Made by a program: the position numbers and the translations under genes. The notes beneath the pieces were generated by a model that did not search any database, was not told where the DNA came from, and saw nothing but the letters and a program-made list of their open reading frames with translations. 13,887 nt of DNA from Desulfurococcaceae archaeon (lineage in GTDB: Archaea; Thermoproteota; Thermoprotei_A; Sulfolobales; Desulfurococcaceae). Below, piece after piece: positions 5,496 through 13,887 of this stretch. Location: assembly GCA_020832865.1 (NCBI GenBank), contig JAJHRJ010000005.1, positions 1 through 13,887 on the forward strand, written 5' to 3'. Each line of letters starts with the position of its first letter. Position 1 is the first letter of the stretch.

Positions 5496-5599
5496 TAATT
5501 TAAACCCCAAAACTCATCAACAACCAAGTATACACAGAAAAGCCAATAAATCCAAACCAACCACACACAACTACCCGCAACTAATCGCAACTAATCATA
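5496..5599. repeat. G-poor tract with tandem 10-bp repeats downstream of pyrG
   Basis: On the + strand only 5 of these 104 bases are G, so the transcribed pyrG strand reads as a G/T-rich run directly after the stop codon. CGCAACTAAT occurs twice in tandem (5576-5585, 5586-5595) after a related unit CACAACTACC (5566-5575). T-rich sequence after a gene fits archaeal termination, so this is probably the pyrG terminator region. The decamer periodicity is close to one helical turn and could also be a protein-binding array. Confidence 0.5.
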
Positions 5600-5606
5600 G
5601 ATCGGT

Positions 5607-5620
5607 CACAGGCTACTGTG
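5607..5620 (-). terminator. Small hairpin spanning the pyrG stop codon
   Basis: CACAG (5607-5611) and CTGTG (5616-5620) can form a 5-bp stem with a 4-nt loop that holds part of the pyrG stop codon. On the transcribed strand the G/T-rich tract follows. Hairpins are not required for archaeal termination, so its role is uncertain. Confidence 0.3.
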
Positions 5621-7214
5621 TTTTCTCAGTAATATATCGTATAAAGTATGTGAAAACAGGACTAGGGGTTAATGGTCTACTCTTAAACTCGGGGTGAAAC
5701 TGTAAGCCTAAGTAAAATTGCTTAGTGTTCTTAAGCTCTACTATTTCAGCAAAACCCTCTTCACTAAGCCCCGATATAGTCATACCATTCTCCTCGAGCA
5801 CGTCAATGTACTTTGAATTAACACCATATCTGTGTCTGTGTCTCTCGTACACCTCGCTTAAACCATATACTCTCCACGCTAATGAGCCTGGTTTAATAAT
5901 AACTTTTAGCGCTCCAAGTCTAAGAGTACCTCCCATCTCTTTTACACCTCTTTGACCTGGTAGTAGGTCTACTACGGGGTGCCTGGTGTTCGGATCTATT
6001 TCTGTGCTATTTGCACCCTGTAAACCTACAATATTACGCGCAAACTCAACGATCATTAGTTGCATTCCAAAGCATATTCCGAGAACAGGTATTTCCCTCT
6101 CTCTTAGGTATTGAATAGCCTTAATCTTCCCCTCAGCTCCTCTAACCCCAAACCCAGGCAGTATTATTGCCCCGTTAATGCTCTCAAGAGACTTCAAGTA
6201 CTCAGAATTATTTTCAATATCAGTTGCCTCGAACCACACGAGGTCTACTTTAACTCTATTCCACGCTGACGCGTGTCTCAGAGCCTCAATTATACTTACA
6301 TAGCTGTCTTTTATCTTCGTGTACTTGCCAATCATACCAATTTTAACTGTTTTAACAGGGTTTTCTAATCTGTTAACGAAATTGACCCAGTCTACGAGGT
6401 CTGGTTTCCTCTTTTCAAGCCTAAGTCTTTCTAGGATATACTCTGAGAACCCTTGCTCATGGAGTATTAGGGGGACCTTATAGGGATTTGCAACGTCTGG
6501 GTTACTAAATACTGCTCTCAGTGGGACATTACCGTAGAGTGAAATCTTATAGCGAGCTTCTTCATCAAGCCACTTAGAGGATCTAACAACAATAGCGTCT
6601 GGTATAATACCTATTCGCCTTAACTCCTGAACACTGTGTTGAACTGGTTTTGTTTTAAGCTCTCCAGATGGTAAAACAGGCGCCAAGGCCACGTGAACAT
6701 AAAGCGTGTTCTCTTCTCCCTCATCAAATCTCATTTGCCTCGCTGCCTCTAAGAAGGGGAGGCCTTCAATGTCACCAACTGTCCCTCCTATCTCAACGAT
6801 TACTATGTCTGCACTCTGATCTCTAGCTACTTCTCTCACCCTGTTCTTAATTTCGTTAACGACATGTGGTATTACTTGAACACACTGACCAAGGTATTCT
6901 CCTCTCCGCTCTTTAGATACTACACTTAAATATATTTGCCCCGATGTAATGTTGTTCTTTTTAGAGAGATTACGGTCAAGAAATCTCTCGTAGTGCCCTA
7001 TATCCATATCTGTTTCTCCACCATCCTCTGTTACGAATACCTCTCCGTGCGCGTATGGACTCATAGTTCCCGCGTCTACGTTAAGGTAGGGATCTATTTT
7101 TACTAGTGTAACACTATAACCACATCTCTTCAATAACATGCCGGTAGAAGCTGCAACAATACCCTTCCCAAGCCCTGAGAGGACTCCCCCAGTAATGAAA
7201 ATAAACTTTGTCAA
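5613..7214 (-). CDS. pyrG: CTP synthase
   Basis: This 533-residue enzyme converts UTP to CTP using ATP and glutamine, the last step of pyrimidine nucleotide synthesis. The N-terminal amidoligase domain (1 to about 275) shows the P-loop SGLGKG (13-18), the [13 protein letters not shown] segment (41-53) and [11 protein letters not shown] (141-151). The C-terminal class I glutamine amidotransferase domain (about 290-530) has the nucleophile C381 in GICFGMQ and H507 and E509 in FHPEF. Length and order match PyrG from other organisms, with nothing missing. The start is TTG at 7214; the start [18 protein letters not shown] is right for the family. No ribosome binding site is seen, and a TATA box about 34 bp upstream suggests a very short or no leader. 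That TATA box is shared with the divergent phosphoribosyltransferase gene. A G/T-rich tract follows the stop. Confidence 0.97.
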   Translation of the reverse strand: MTKFIFITGGVLSGLGKGIVAASTGMLLKRCGYSVTLVKIDPYLNVDAGTMSPYAHGEVFVTEDGGETDMDIGHYERFLDRNLSKKNNITSGQIYLSVVSKERRGEYLGQCVQVIPHVVNEIKNRVREVARDQSADIVIVEIGGTVGDIEGLPFLEAARQMRFDEGEENTLYVHVALAPVLPSGELKTKPVQHSVQELRRIGIIPDAIVVRSSKWLDEEARYKISLYGNVPLRAVFSNPDVANPYKVPLILHEQGFSEYILERLRLEKRKPDLVDWVNFVNRLENPVKTVKIGMIGKYTKIKDSYVSIIEALRHASAWNRVKVDLVWFEATDIENNSEYLKSLESINGAIILPGFGVRGAEGKIKAIQYLREREIPVLGICFGMQLMIVEFARNIVGLQGANSTEIDPNTRHPVVDLLPGQRGVKEMGGTLRLGALKVIIKPGSLAWRVYGLSEVYERHRHRYGVNSKYIDVLEENGMTISGLSEEGFAEIVELKNTKQFYLGLQFHPEFKSRPLTPSPVFTYFIRYITEKTQ

Positions 7215-7243
7215 TGTGCCCGCTTAGAAATACCTGTTAAGAT

Positions 7244-7252
7244 GCTTTAAAA
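7244..7252. promoter_or_regulatory. Shared palindromic TATA box for pyrG and the phosphoribosyltransferase
   Basis: GCTTTAAAA contains the palindrome TTTAAA (7246-7251). Its centre is about 28 bp before ATG 7277 (plus) and about 34 bp before TTG 7214 (minus). No other good TATA element exists in the 62-bp gap, so one element probably serves both directions and yields leaderless or near-leaderless mRNAs. Confidence 0.55.
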
Positions 7253-7276
7253 CTCTTCTACTCATTAAATCCAATC

Positions 7277-7801
7277 ATGAGCTCAAGAGTAGACGTCACA
7301 TATACTACCTGGGATGAGATACACAGGGCCCTCGGCATTTTAGCTAGGAGAGTCCTCCTAAATGGTAAACCAGATGTTCTCGTAATCATAGCGAAAGGTG
7401 GTCTCATCCCAGGTAGAATCCTAGCTGATTTCATCCTTGTCGAGGACGTCGGACTGATAGAGGCCAAGTTCTATAAGAGTATTGGTACAAGAGGAGAAAA
7501 GCCATATATAAAATCAGCTACGCTCCCATCTATAACAGGCAGGAGCGTCCTAGTTGTTGATGATGTAGTGGATACAGGGCGTACAATGCAACTAGTAGTT
7601 GACTACCTCTCAAGTCACAAGGTGAAGTCTATTAAGACGCTAGCCCTCTACGTTAAGCCCTGGTCTACTTATATTCCAGACTACTACTACGCGCAGACTA
7701 CTAAGTGGATTGTGTTTCCATGGGAGATATGTGAGGCTCTAAGAGAAGGTGTTATAGAAAAGGAGACTTTTAAGGGGATAGGAGACTATTGCGAAGCTTA
7801 G
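7277..7801 (+). CDS. Purine-type phosphoribosyltransferase (COG2236-like)
   Basis: The 174-residue protein carries the PRPP-binding signature VLVVDDVVDTGRTM (91-104), a preceding KGGLIPGRILAD loop (40-51) and a tail with KWIVFPWE. This form matches archaeal and bacterial short PRTases related to xanthine/guanine/hypoxanthine salvage enzymes (COG2236, Gpt-like). It would join a 6-oxopurine base to PRPP, giving a nucleotide and pyrophosphate in the cytosol. The exact base cannot be read from sequence. The ATG at 7277 lacks a ribosome binding site, and the TATA box 28 bp upstream fits a leaderless mRNA. It diverges from pyrG across a shared TATA box, pairing pyrimidine synthesis with purine salvage. 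Its stop is 11 bp from the stop of the convergent KaiC-like gene. Confidence 0.88.
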   Translation: MSSRVDVTYTTWDEIHRALGILARRVLLNGKPDVLVIIAKGGLIPGRILADFILVEDVGLIEAKFYKSIGTRGEKPYIKSATLPSITGRSVLVVDDVVDTGRTMQLVVDYLSSHKVKSIKTLALYVKPWSTYIPDYYYAQTTKWIVFPWEICEALREGVIEKETFKGIGDYCEA

Positions 7802-7812
7802 TGCCGCGCTGT

Positions 7813-8544
7813 TCACCTCGCTACCTTTAGCACTTTATCCGGGTAAATAACTATTCCCTTATCAGTGATCTCGAATATATGTCTCTTCATACTGTGACTT
7901 GTACCCCTCATTTTCCACACTATTATGCTTCTCACGAGCTCTCCGTTGATCTCGTCTAGATCTAGTCTTACAATACCGTCAGCAGCGTGTTCTACACCTG
8001 GTCCACCAAACCCCCTCTCTGTTACTGAGACTTGTGATACGAGTATACTAGTTGTACCCATACCAGATAGTACTTTTTTTAACTGGAGTATTACGCTTCT
8101 AGCCACTGAGGGCTTAGTGAGGTATAGTGTAGAGACGCTGTCAACTACTACTCTCTGAGCATTTACTTCTCTAATAGCCGTTCTTAGCACGTCTACGAGC
8201 TCTTCTACACTATCAGGATCTCTGACCACGTACTTCTCCCTCTTAGCTGCCTCACCAATACCGGCCGTAAAGGCGTCTACAACCGCGAATTTCCCCTCTT
8301 GCTCATGTTGTTTTACATCCCAGCCGAAATTCTTCATGTTAACGCGTACTTGAACAGGGTGTTCTTCAAGCGCAACGTATATTCCTGGTTCTCCTAGTTG
8401 AAGCCCATTCCACAGGAATTGCATTGAGAATATGCTCTTACCAGTGCCAGGACCACCACTTAACAGCACGACGTTTCTCTTAGGTATGCCACCACTAAGT
8501 ATCTCGTCAAATCCTGGTATTCCTGTCTTAACTCGCTCGACCAT
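7813..8544 (-). CDS. KaiC-like RecA-superfamily ATPase, single domain
   Basis: The 243-residue protein is one KaiC/RadA-type ATPase domain. It opens with [18 protein letters not shown], then Walker A GGPGTGKS (30-37), the catalytic glutamate pair in ALEEHP (58-63), Walker B RVVVDS (131-136), and the family motifs [12 protein letters not shown] (183-194) and [12 protein letters not shown] (211-222). Such proteins form hexamers and are common in archaea, where they act in signalling, archaellum control or DNA transactions. The role of this one is not known. No archaellum or chemotaxis genes are near. A strong ribosome binding site GGTGA (8555-8551, minus) sits six nt before ATG 8544. TATA-like GTTAATAAAG (8591-8582, minus) predicts a leader of about 15 nt. 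It shares a 110-bp divergent promoter region with cdc48. Confidence 0.9.
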   Translation of the reverse strand: MVERVKTGIPGFDEILSGGIPKRNVVLLSGGPGTGKSIFSMQFLWNGLQLGEPGIYVALEEHPVQVRVNMKNFGWDVKQHEQEGKFAVVDAFTAGIGEAAKREKYVVRDPDSVEELVDVLRTAIREVNAQRVVVDSVSTLYLTKPSVARSVILQLKKVLSGMGTTSILVSQVSVTERGFGGPGVEHAADGIVRLDLDEINGELVRSIIVWKMRGTSHSMKRHIFEITDKGIVIYPDKVLKVAR

Positions 8545-8654
8545 AACTTGTCACCAATAAAACCACTAATTACACAAATCTCTTTATTAACGCCTCTATT
8601 GCTAAGTGTTATTTTAATAAAGGAGTCCTACTAACTACTTAACAAGGTGTAGAC
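8545..8654. promoter_or_regulatory. Divergent promoter region, KaiC-like gene and cdc48 operon
   Basis: Minus side: TATA-like GTTAATAAAG (8591-8582) and GGTGA (8555-8551). Plus side: TATA-like TTTTAATAA (8612-8620) and ribosome binding site AAGGTG (8644-8649), five nt before ATG 8655. Unlike several other promoters here, both genes have short leaders with a proper ribosome binding site, as expected for strongly translated genes. Confidence 0.6.
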
Positions 8655-10892
8655 ATGACTACACAGAGCAGCGAGAAAGCCGTTAAATTAAGAGTAGCAG
8701 AGGCGCGTACAAGAGACGTCGGCAGAAGAATCGCGAGAATTGACCGCGAAACTATGAGAAGGCTAAATGTAGATGTAGGTGACTTTATAGAGGTTAATGG
8801 GCCTAAGGGGAGAGAGGTCTTAAAGGTATGGCCAGCATATCCCGAAGACGAGGGAATGGGTATTATTAGAATTGACGGAACAGCACGTAAGAATCTAGGA
8901 GTTGCACCAGGAGACTATGTCACAGTTAGACCCATAAAAGTAGAGCCCGCAAAGCGCGTAGTTGTAGCCCCCTTAGACGTCATTAGGGGGATTAATGCCG
9001 ACTTCGAGTATCTCGCCCAGGTTGTTAAAAAAACCCTTATGGGTAATCCCGTGAAGCGGGGAGACGTTATAGTTATACCTTTCTATGGGCTAAGATTCGT
9101 GGTTACTAGTGTTCAGCCCTCCGCTGTAGTATACATTGTTGATGATACAGTTATTGAGGTTAGAGAGCAGCCTGTTAGACTAGAAGCCATTAGTGAAGGT
9201 GTTCCGCGAGTTACGTGGGAGGATATCGGCGACTTAGAGGAAGTTAAGCAGAAAATAAGAGAAATTGTTGAGCTACCACTAAAACACCCAGAGCTATTTG
9301 AGAGACTCGGAATAGAGCCCCCGAAGGGGATACTACTTTACGGTCCTCCTGGTACTGGTAAGACCTTGCTTGCCAAGGCACTGGCGAACGAGATTGGTGC
9401 TTACTTTATTAGTATTAATGGCCCTGAGATTATGAGTAAGTTCTATGGAGAGTCCGAGGAGAGGTTGAGAAAGGTCTTTGATGAAGCTCAGGCTAATGCT
9501 CCCGCCGTTATATTTATCGACGAGATCGACAGTATTGCACCAAAGAGGGAAGAAGTAGTCGGCGAAGTAGAAAAACGTGTTGTAGCACAACTACTAGCAC
9601 TCATGGATGGCCTCAAGGAGAGAGGTAAAGTCATCGTTATTGGTGCGACTAATCGCCCCGAGGCCTTAGACCCAGCTCTGAGACGACCTGGAAGATTTGA
9701 CAGAGAGATAGAGATACCACCTCCAGATAAGAGGGCTAGGCGTGAGATACTGGCTGTTCACACTAGAAATATGCCCCTGTCTGATGACGTGGATCTTGAT
9801 AAAATAGCCGAGATTACTCATGGATATACTGGTGCCGACTTAGCCGCCTTAGTTAAAGAGGCCGCTATGAGTGCGCTGAGAAGATTTCTACAAGCAGAAA
9901 ACATAGATCTAAATCAGCCAATACCAGCTGAAAAGCTCGAGAAGCTTAGAGTAACCATGGAGGACTTCTTAGCTGCTATGAAGAGCGTTCAGCCAACGCT
10001 AATCAGAGAGGTGTTTGTTGAGATACCTGAGGTTAGGTGGAGTGATGTAGGTGGATTAGAAGACGTTAAACAAGAACTCAGAGAGAGCATTGAGTGGCCT
10101 ATGAGGTATCCACACGTATTCGAGAAAATGGGTATTCAGCCGCCAAAAGGCATTCTCCTGTTCGGTCCACCAGGTACTGGTAAAACCCTACTCGCTAAGG
10201 CTGTGGCTACAGAGAGTGGTGCAAATTTCATCGCTATAAGAGGCCCAGAAATACTCAGCAAGTGGGTTGGAGAATCTGAGAAGGCTATTAGGCAAATATT
10301 TAGAAGAGCCCGTATGGTAGCTCCTGCAATAGTCTTCTTCGACGAGATAGACTCAATAGCCTCTGTTAGGGGAAGCGACCCTAGCGGTGTAATAGACAGG
10401 ATCGTAAATCAGCTTCTAACAGAGCTAGACGGTATACAGCCTCTCCGCAGAGTGACTATTATAGCTGCGACCAATAGACCTGACTTATTAGACCCTGCCT
10501 TGCTAAGGCCGGGCAGATTTGACAAGTTAATATATGTTCCACCACCCGACTTTAACGCTAGATTAGAGATCTTTAAAGTCCACACAAGAAAAATACCTCT
10601 ACATGAAGACGTAAACATAGAGGAGCTAGCTAAATTAACAGAGGGCTACACAGGTGCAGATATAGCAGCCGTGTGTAGAGAGGCCACAATGGTAGCACTG
10701 AGAGAAACATATGTGAGTACAGGGTCACTTCAAGTAGTAAAAATCTCTCGAAAACACTTCCTAGATGCCCTCTCAAGAATTCCACCTAGTCTAAGCAAAG
10801 CAGATATTGACATGTACGAGAGGCTGGCGCGGGAAATTAAGAAAATGAGTACAAGTGGCGGGTTTAAGAGAATTCAATTACCCTACGGCTAG
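8655..10892 (+). CDS. cdc48: Cdc48/p97/VAT-type AAA+ ATPase
   Basis: This 745-residue protein is a complete archaeal Cdc48 (VAT). The N-domain (about 5-185) has the double-psi barrel start KLRVAEA...DVGR. D1 has Walker A GPPGTGKT (230-237), Walker B VIFIDE (285-290) and RRPGRFDRE (343-351). D2 has Walker A GPPGTGKT (504-511), Walker B IVFFDE (559-564) and LRPGRFDK. The hexamer unfolds proteins through its pore, feeding the 20S proteasome or remodelling complexes. The C-terminus ends LPYG, with a tyrosine next to last as in the HbYX proteasome-docking motif, but with Pro in the hydrophobic position. The ATG is fixed by AAGGTG. It is the first gene of an operon with tmcA 16 bp downstream. Confidence 0.97.
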   Translation: MTTQSSEKAVKLRVAEARTRDVGRRIARIDRETMRRLNVDVGDFIEVNGPKGREVLKVWPAYPEDEGMGIIRIDGTARKNLGVAPGDYVTVRPIKVEPAKRVVVAPLDVIRGINADFEYLAQVVKKTLMGNPVKRGDVIVIPFYGLRFVVTSVQPSAVVYIVDDTVIEVREQPVRLEAISEGVPRVTWEDIGDLEEVKQKIREIVELPLKHPELFERLGIEPPKGILLYGPPGTGKTLLAKALANEIGAYFISINGPEIMSKFYGESEERLRKVFDEAQANAPAVIFIDEIDSIAPKREEVVGEVEKRVVAQLLALMDGLKERGKVIVIGATNRPEALDPALRRPGRFDREIEIPPPDKRARREILAVHTRNMPLSDDVDLDKIAEITHGYTGADLAALVKEAAMSALRRFLQAENIDLNQPIPAEKLEKLRVTMEDFLAAMKSVQPTLIREVFVEIPEVRWSDVGGLEDVKQELRESIEWPMRYPHVFEKMGIQPPKGILLFGPPGTGKTLLAKAVATESGANFIAIRGPEILSKWVGESEKAIRQIFRRARMVAPAIVFFDEIDSIASVRGSDPSGVIDRIVNQLLTELDGIQPLRRVTIIAATNRPDLLDPALLRPGRFDKLIYVPPPDFNARLEIFKVHTRKIPLHEDVNIEELAKLTEGYTGADIAAVCREATMVALRETYVSTGSLQVVKISRKHFLDALSRIPPSLSKADIDMYERLAREIKKMSTSGGFKRIQLPYG

Positions 10893-10908
10893 TTAAACCC
10901 ACTAGAGT

Positions 10909-13392
10909 GTGGTAGAAGTATTGACTAGCAAGGAGAAGGGCTCAGAGAAGGCAGCTATAACTATACCCTCATCATTTACAAGACTAATTAGAGAAATTGG
11001 TAAGCTAGCTGATAGACTTGTAGAGTCCAGGTTTAGATTCCTCCTAGTAATATCCGGGTCTGATCCTGTTAAGCTGGGTTTACTCTCAGCTAAAGCAATA
11101 AGTTACTACGTAAAGAAGTACAGGAGTAAGAGTAAGAATAAGACTGTTAAAGGACTATATATTTTTCACGACGAGTTTACAGATGCTTTAAAACTAAGAG
11201 AAGTCTTCGAGAAGAAAATCTCCTCTGAGAGCAATGTAGAATTTGAGTATACCGTGTATGAGAAGAGCGAGAAGTATTTAGGCACAACTGTGCAAGTATT
11301 AGTAATGGACTTGACAAGAGACTTAAAGCCTAACGATGTTGGCAGATTAGTAGGCATTGTAGAGGGAGGAGGTTTAATAGTTTTTTTAACACCATCGTGG
11401 AATAACTGGGACACGTATAAGACAATCTTCAAGGAGACTCTAACAGTTCCACAATACCCTGAGCCACGCCATATCTTTATAACTTGGTTTAAGAGGAAAC
11501 TATTAGAGCACGATGGAATATCCGTTTATGACGCTGACGACAACAGAGTTATCAAGAAGCCCACCCTCAAAAGGCCACCTGCAGGGCCGAGACAGGCTGT
11601 AGAGATACCCAGAGAGAGGCTTTTCCCTAGAGAGGTATATGAGCTCGCACTTACAAAGGACCAGGTTAACGTGATAAAAATCATTGAGGGCTTCTACGAG
11701 AAGCCTAAGAAAGAGGCTAAAAAAGTACTCGTGCTCACCGCTGACAGAGGTCGTGGTAAGAGCTGTGCTATAGGCATAGGCATAGTAGGCTTTATTCACT
11801 GTTTAAGAAAAGTAAAACCTAGAGTGAGAGTCCTAGTAACATCACCTGAGCCCAGCAATATTCAGTCATTAATGATGCTGGCATCTAGGACTCTTGAGAA
11901 ATTAGGATTTAAATATGAGACTGTGAGAAGGGAGGGTTATGTCATTGAGCTAAGAGGTCCAGGCTTCAGCATTGAGTATTGGGAGCCAGTAACTATTCCT
12001 AAGCTTAAAGGCGACTTAGTAGTTGTAGATGAGGCTGCTGGAATACATGTACCCCTACTCTACAAGATCCTTGACTCCCATAGTAGGTTAATCTTCTCAA
12101 CGACTATTCACGGCTATGAGGGATCAGGTAGGGGCTTTTCAGTAAGGTTTTTAAAGAGGCTGAGGAGCATTGAGAACATTACTCTATATCAGTACGAGAT
12201 GGAGGAGCCTATTAGATATGGTTTAAACGACCCCATTGAAGAGTGGCAGTTTAAGACTTTACTATTAGATGCTGAGCCTGCTGAGCTAGATGAGAAGGAT
12301 CTCGAAGATATAGAGTTAAAGAGGCTTATCTACGTGAAATATGAGCCACAGGAGCTCTTCAACAGGGAAGAGGAGCTAAGACAGCTTTTTGGCATATATG
12401 TCCTTGCACACTACAGAAACGAGCCTGATGATCTCGGAATGCTCGCCGACGCGCCACATCACTATATAAGAGCCGTAAAGACACAGCCAGGTAAAGTCGT
12501 TTGTGCTATACAAGTGGCCCAGGAGGGCCCTGTAGACGAGAAAACCGCCGTGGAACTCCTTAGGGGTGGTAGAATACCAGGAAATATCCTACCTGATAGA
12601 TTTCTAAAGCACACGAGGCTCATAGAGTTCTCTAAGACTAGGGGATGGAGAATAGTTAGAATCGCAACACACCCTGCTGTCCACGGCAAGGGTGTAGGGA
12701 GCTGGGCTCTTGAGAGGATATTCGAGGAGGCTTCTCAGCGGGGACTCGAATGGGTTGGTGCTGGTTTCGGCGTCACTGAGGAGCTCTTAAGATTTTGGAT
12801 TAAAAATGGATTTAGCGTAATACACATAAGCCCTGAGAGAAACCCGGTGAGTGGTGAGTATACAGTACTCGTTGTTAAGCCTTTAACTGACTATACTACT
12901 AGGCTCGTGGAGATTGCAAAGTATGAGTTTAAAATGAAGCTCTTAGATAGTATAAGTGTTAACTACAGAGAGCTTGAGCCTGAAGTCGTGTTATTAATGC
13001 TTGATAGTGAGCCGTACATTTACACTAATCCTACTGATTTCTTCACGTTAATAGCCCTAGATAGGCTGTGGACGTATTGCGCGGGTCCAATGACGTTTGA
13101 AGCGGCAGCGGACTTAATGTTTAAGATTAGTAAGCTACACTGGCTTATCCCGAGAGACAAGAGGCCAGCTCTTAGTAGGCTACAGGAGTTGTTACTAATA
13201 GTAAAAGCACTCCAAGGGCGCTCCTGGGACGAAGCCTCTGAGCTCCTTAAAAAGCCTGTTAAATCCATTCAGGAGGAGGCTCACGAGATCGCCTGTATCT
13301 ACTTTGAGTACTTAACTGGTAAAGCACCTAGAGACTACATTCCCGGCGTACTCACTGACCAGTACAAGTACCTAGACAGGGTCTATCCTTGA
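10909..13392 (+). CDS. tmcA: tRNA(Met) cytidine acetyltransferase TmcA (Kre33/NAT10 family)
   Basis: The 827-residue protein uses acetyl-CoA and ATP to make N4-acetylcytidine, classically at C34 of elongator tRNA-Met and in some archaea at many RNA sites. The N-terminal domain (about 1-235) matches the DUF1726 part of the family. The RecA-like helicase domain has Walker A ADRGRGKS (278-285) and VVVDEAAGIHVP (371-382). The GNAT domain carries the acetyl-CoA loop RIATHPAVHGKGVGSWAL (584-601) and GAGFGVTEELLRFW (617-630). A C-terminal helical part (about 660-827) probably binds tRNA. Length is as expected. GTG 10909 is the likely start, only 16 bp after the cdc48 stop; TTG 10921 is possible, and neither has a strong ribosome binding site. 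The stop TGA overlaps the TTG start of sua5. Confidence 0.95.
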   Translation: MVEVLTSKEKGSEKAAITIPSSFTRLIREIGKLADRLVESRFRFLLVISGSDPVKLGLLSAKAISYYVKKYRSKSKNKTVKGLYIFHDEFTDALKLREVFEKKISSESNVEFEYTVYEKSEKYLGTTVQVLVMDLTRDLKPNDVGRLVGIVEGGGLIVFLTPSWNNWDTYKTIFKETLTVPQYPEPRHIFITWFKRKLLEHDGISVYDADDNRVIKKPTLKRPPAGPRQAVEIPRERLFPREVYELALTKDQVNVIKIIEGFYEKPKKEAKKVLVLTADRGRGKSCAIGIGIVGFIHCLRKVKPRVRVLVTSPEPSNIQSLMMLASRTLEKLGFKYETVRREGYVIELRGPGFSIEYWEPVTIPKLKGDLVVVDEAAGIHVPLLYKILDSHSRLIFSTTIHGYEGSGRGFSVRFLKRLRSIENITLYQYEMEEPIRYGLNDPIEEWQFKTLLLDAEPAELDEKDLEDIELKRLIYVKYEPQELFNREEELRQLFGIYVLAHYRNEPDDLGMLADAPHHYIRAVKTQPGKVVCAIQVAQEGPVDEKTAVELLRGGRIPGNILPDRFLKHTRLIEFSKTRGWRIVRIATHPAVHGKGVGSWALERIFEEASQRGLEWVGAGFGVTEELLRFWIKNGFSVIHISPERNPVSGEYTVLVVKPLTDYTTRLVEIAKYEFKMKLLDSISVNYRELEPEVVLLMLDSEPYIYTNPTDFFTLIALDRLWTYCAGPMTFEAAADLMFKISKLHWLIPRDKRPALSRLQELLLIVKALQGRSWDEASELLKKPVKSIQEEAHEIACIYFEYLTGKAPRDYIPGVLTDQYKYLDRVYP

Positions 13393-13887
13393 CGCTGATT
13401 TTCAAAGTAGACCCTACTAATCCTGATCAGGACACAATACGCCGCGCTGCTAATATACTTAGAAGCGGTGGCATAGTAGCCTTTCCCACGGAGACCGTTT
13501 ACGGACTTGGAGCTGTAGTCTTCAATGAGCAGGCTGCCAGGAGGGTGTACACTGTTAAGCAGAGACCGCCTGATAATCCACTAATAATACACATAAGTAG
13601 TCTTGAAATGCTTAGCTTAGTTGCGGGAGATATATCAGAGAAAGAGGCTAGACTTATAGAGAAATTCTGGCCAGGGCCTTTAACCTTAGTCTTACCGAGA
13701 AACCCCAGAGTACCTAGAGTAGTTTCCGGCGGCCTTGATACCGTGGCTGTGCGTATGCCGGCTCATCCAGTTGCGCTCACACTCATAAGAGAAGTTGGAG
13801 AGCCCATAGCGGCACCAAGCGCTAATTTGGCTGGTAAGCCGAGTCCCACGACCGCTGAGCACGTAATTCAAGACCTCTATGGTAAAA
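13389..13887 (+). CDS. sua5: Sua5/TsaC threonylcarbamoyl-AMP synthase, N-terminal part (cut by window end)
   Basis: About 166 codons are visible and the gene runs off the window. Sua5 makes threonylcarbamoyl-AMP from threonine, bicarbonate and ATP, the first step of t6A37 in tRNAs that read ANN codons; KEOPS then transfers it. The YrdC-fold motifs are all present: GGIVAFPTETVYGLG, KQRPPDNPL (the K-x-R site), FWPGPLTLVL, VAVRMPAHPVALTLI and PIAAPSANLAGKPSPT. The start is TTG 13389, overlapping the TGA stop of tmcA (TTGA), so translation is probably coupled. The next ATG would remove the core. Archaeal copies usually carry an extra C-terminal Sua5 domain, which cannot be judged here. Its partner tmcA modifies the same tRNA loop. 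Confidence 0.93.
   Translation, partial: MTLIFKVDPTNPDQDTIRRAANILRSGGIVAFPTETVYGLGAVVFNEQAARRVYTVKQRPPDNPLIIHISSLEMLSLVAGDISEKEARLIEKFWPGPLTLVLPRNPRVPRVVSGGLDTVAVRMPAHPVALTLIREVGEPIAAPSANLAGKPSPTTAEHVIQDLYGK

Larger units (their letters stand above)
5192..5612. other. Long gene-free stretch between pyrG and the HTH/coiled-coil gene
   Basis: It holds no credible protein gene. From left to right: an A/T-rich part with the regulator promoter (about 5192-5260); a plain pyrimidine-rich part where I see nothing (about 5275-5335); a GC-rich block with inverted repeats (about 5340-5480); a T/A element (5497-5504); and a G-poor tract with tandem decamers (5496-5599) ending at the pyrG stop. No tRNA, rRNA, SRP RNA or RNase P RNA signature was found. 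Confidence 0.6.

Noticed and set aside
5497..5525. TTGATGA on the minus strand, a possible C box of another C/D sRNA
   Set aside because: No D' or D box follows at proper spacing; the G/T-rich tract makes such strings likely by chance.
5534..5544. ACAGAA string like the conserved RNase P RNA motif
   Set aside because: No matching GAGGAAAGUCC-type partner or paired helices nearby; it lies in a low-complexity A/C-rich tract.
7925..8158. Plus-strand open frame opposite the KaiC-like gene
   Set aside because: Fully inside a well-conserved gene and without independent signals.
1..13887. Mobile element, prophage, CRISPR array or defence system
   Set aside because: No transposase, integrase, cas gene, terminal repeats or spaced direct repeats were seen; gene content is ordinary archaeal core.

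Overview
The window looks like chromosome of a hyperthermophilic crenarchaeon (Thermoprotei, probably Desulfurococcales-like). This rests on the end of a TFB gene followed by TFE-beta, a VAT/Cdc48 ATPase, a TmcA tRNA acetyltransferase, a KaiC-like RecA ATPase, frequent GTG and TTG starts, GGTGA-type ribosome binding sites, T/A-rich TATA boxes just upstream of genes, and archaeal C/D box guide RNAs. The species cannot be named from this alone. No transposon, CRISPR array, tRNA or rRNA gene was seen.

Layout. Positions 1-706 (+) hold the end of a TFB gene and a complete TFE-beta gene, two basal transcription factors side by side. A candidate C/D box sRNA (about 801-862, +) lies between TFE-beta and a convergent B12-binding/radical SAM gene (862-2175, -). 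A 49-bp divergent promoter separates that gene from a small winged-helix protein (2225-2533, +). A HAD-superfamily hydrolase follows (2542-3210, -). Directly upstream of it, on the same strand, is a textbook C/D box sRNA (about 3224-3278). An unrecognised cysteine-rich protein (3371-3877) and a TatD-like metallohydrolase (3906-4613) form a + strand pair. The latter overlaps tail to tail with a helix-turn-helix/coiled-coil regulator (4602-5180, -).

Positions 5181-5612 are the only long gene-free stretch. It contains a GC-rich block full of inverted repeats (about 5340-5480, possible structured RNA) and a strikingly G-poor (+ strand) tract with tandem decamers just behind pyrG. CTP synthase (pyrG, 5613-7214, -) and a purine-type phosphoribosyltransferase (7277-7801, +) diverge from one shared palindromic TATA box. 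A KaiC-like ATPase (7813-8544, -) diverges from a tightly packed operon: cdc48 (8655-10892), tmcA (10909-13392) and sua5/tsaC (from 13389, cut by the window end).

Themes. The cdc48-tmcA-sua5 operon joins protein unfolding with two modifications of the tRNA anticodon loop (ac4C34 and t6A37). The two sRNAs would guide 2'-O-methylation; by recall of archaeal rRNA, one guide fits 16S and two fit neighbouring 23S sites. With TFB and TFE-beta, the window is mostly an information-processing neighbourhood, plus pyrimidine and purine nucleotide enzymes.
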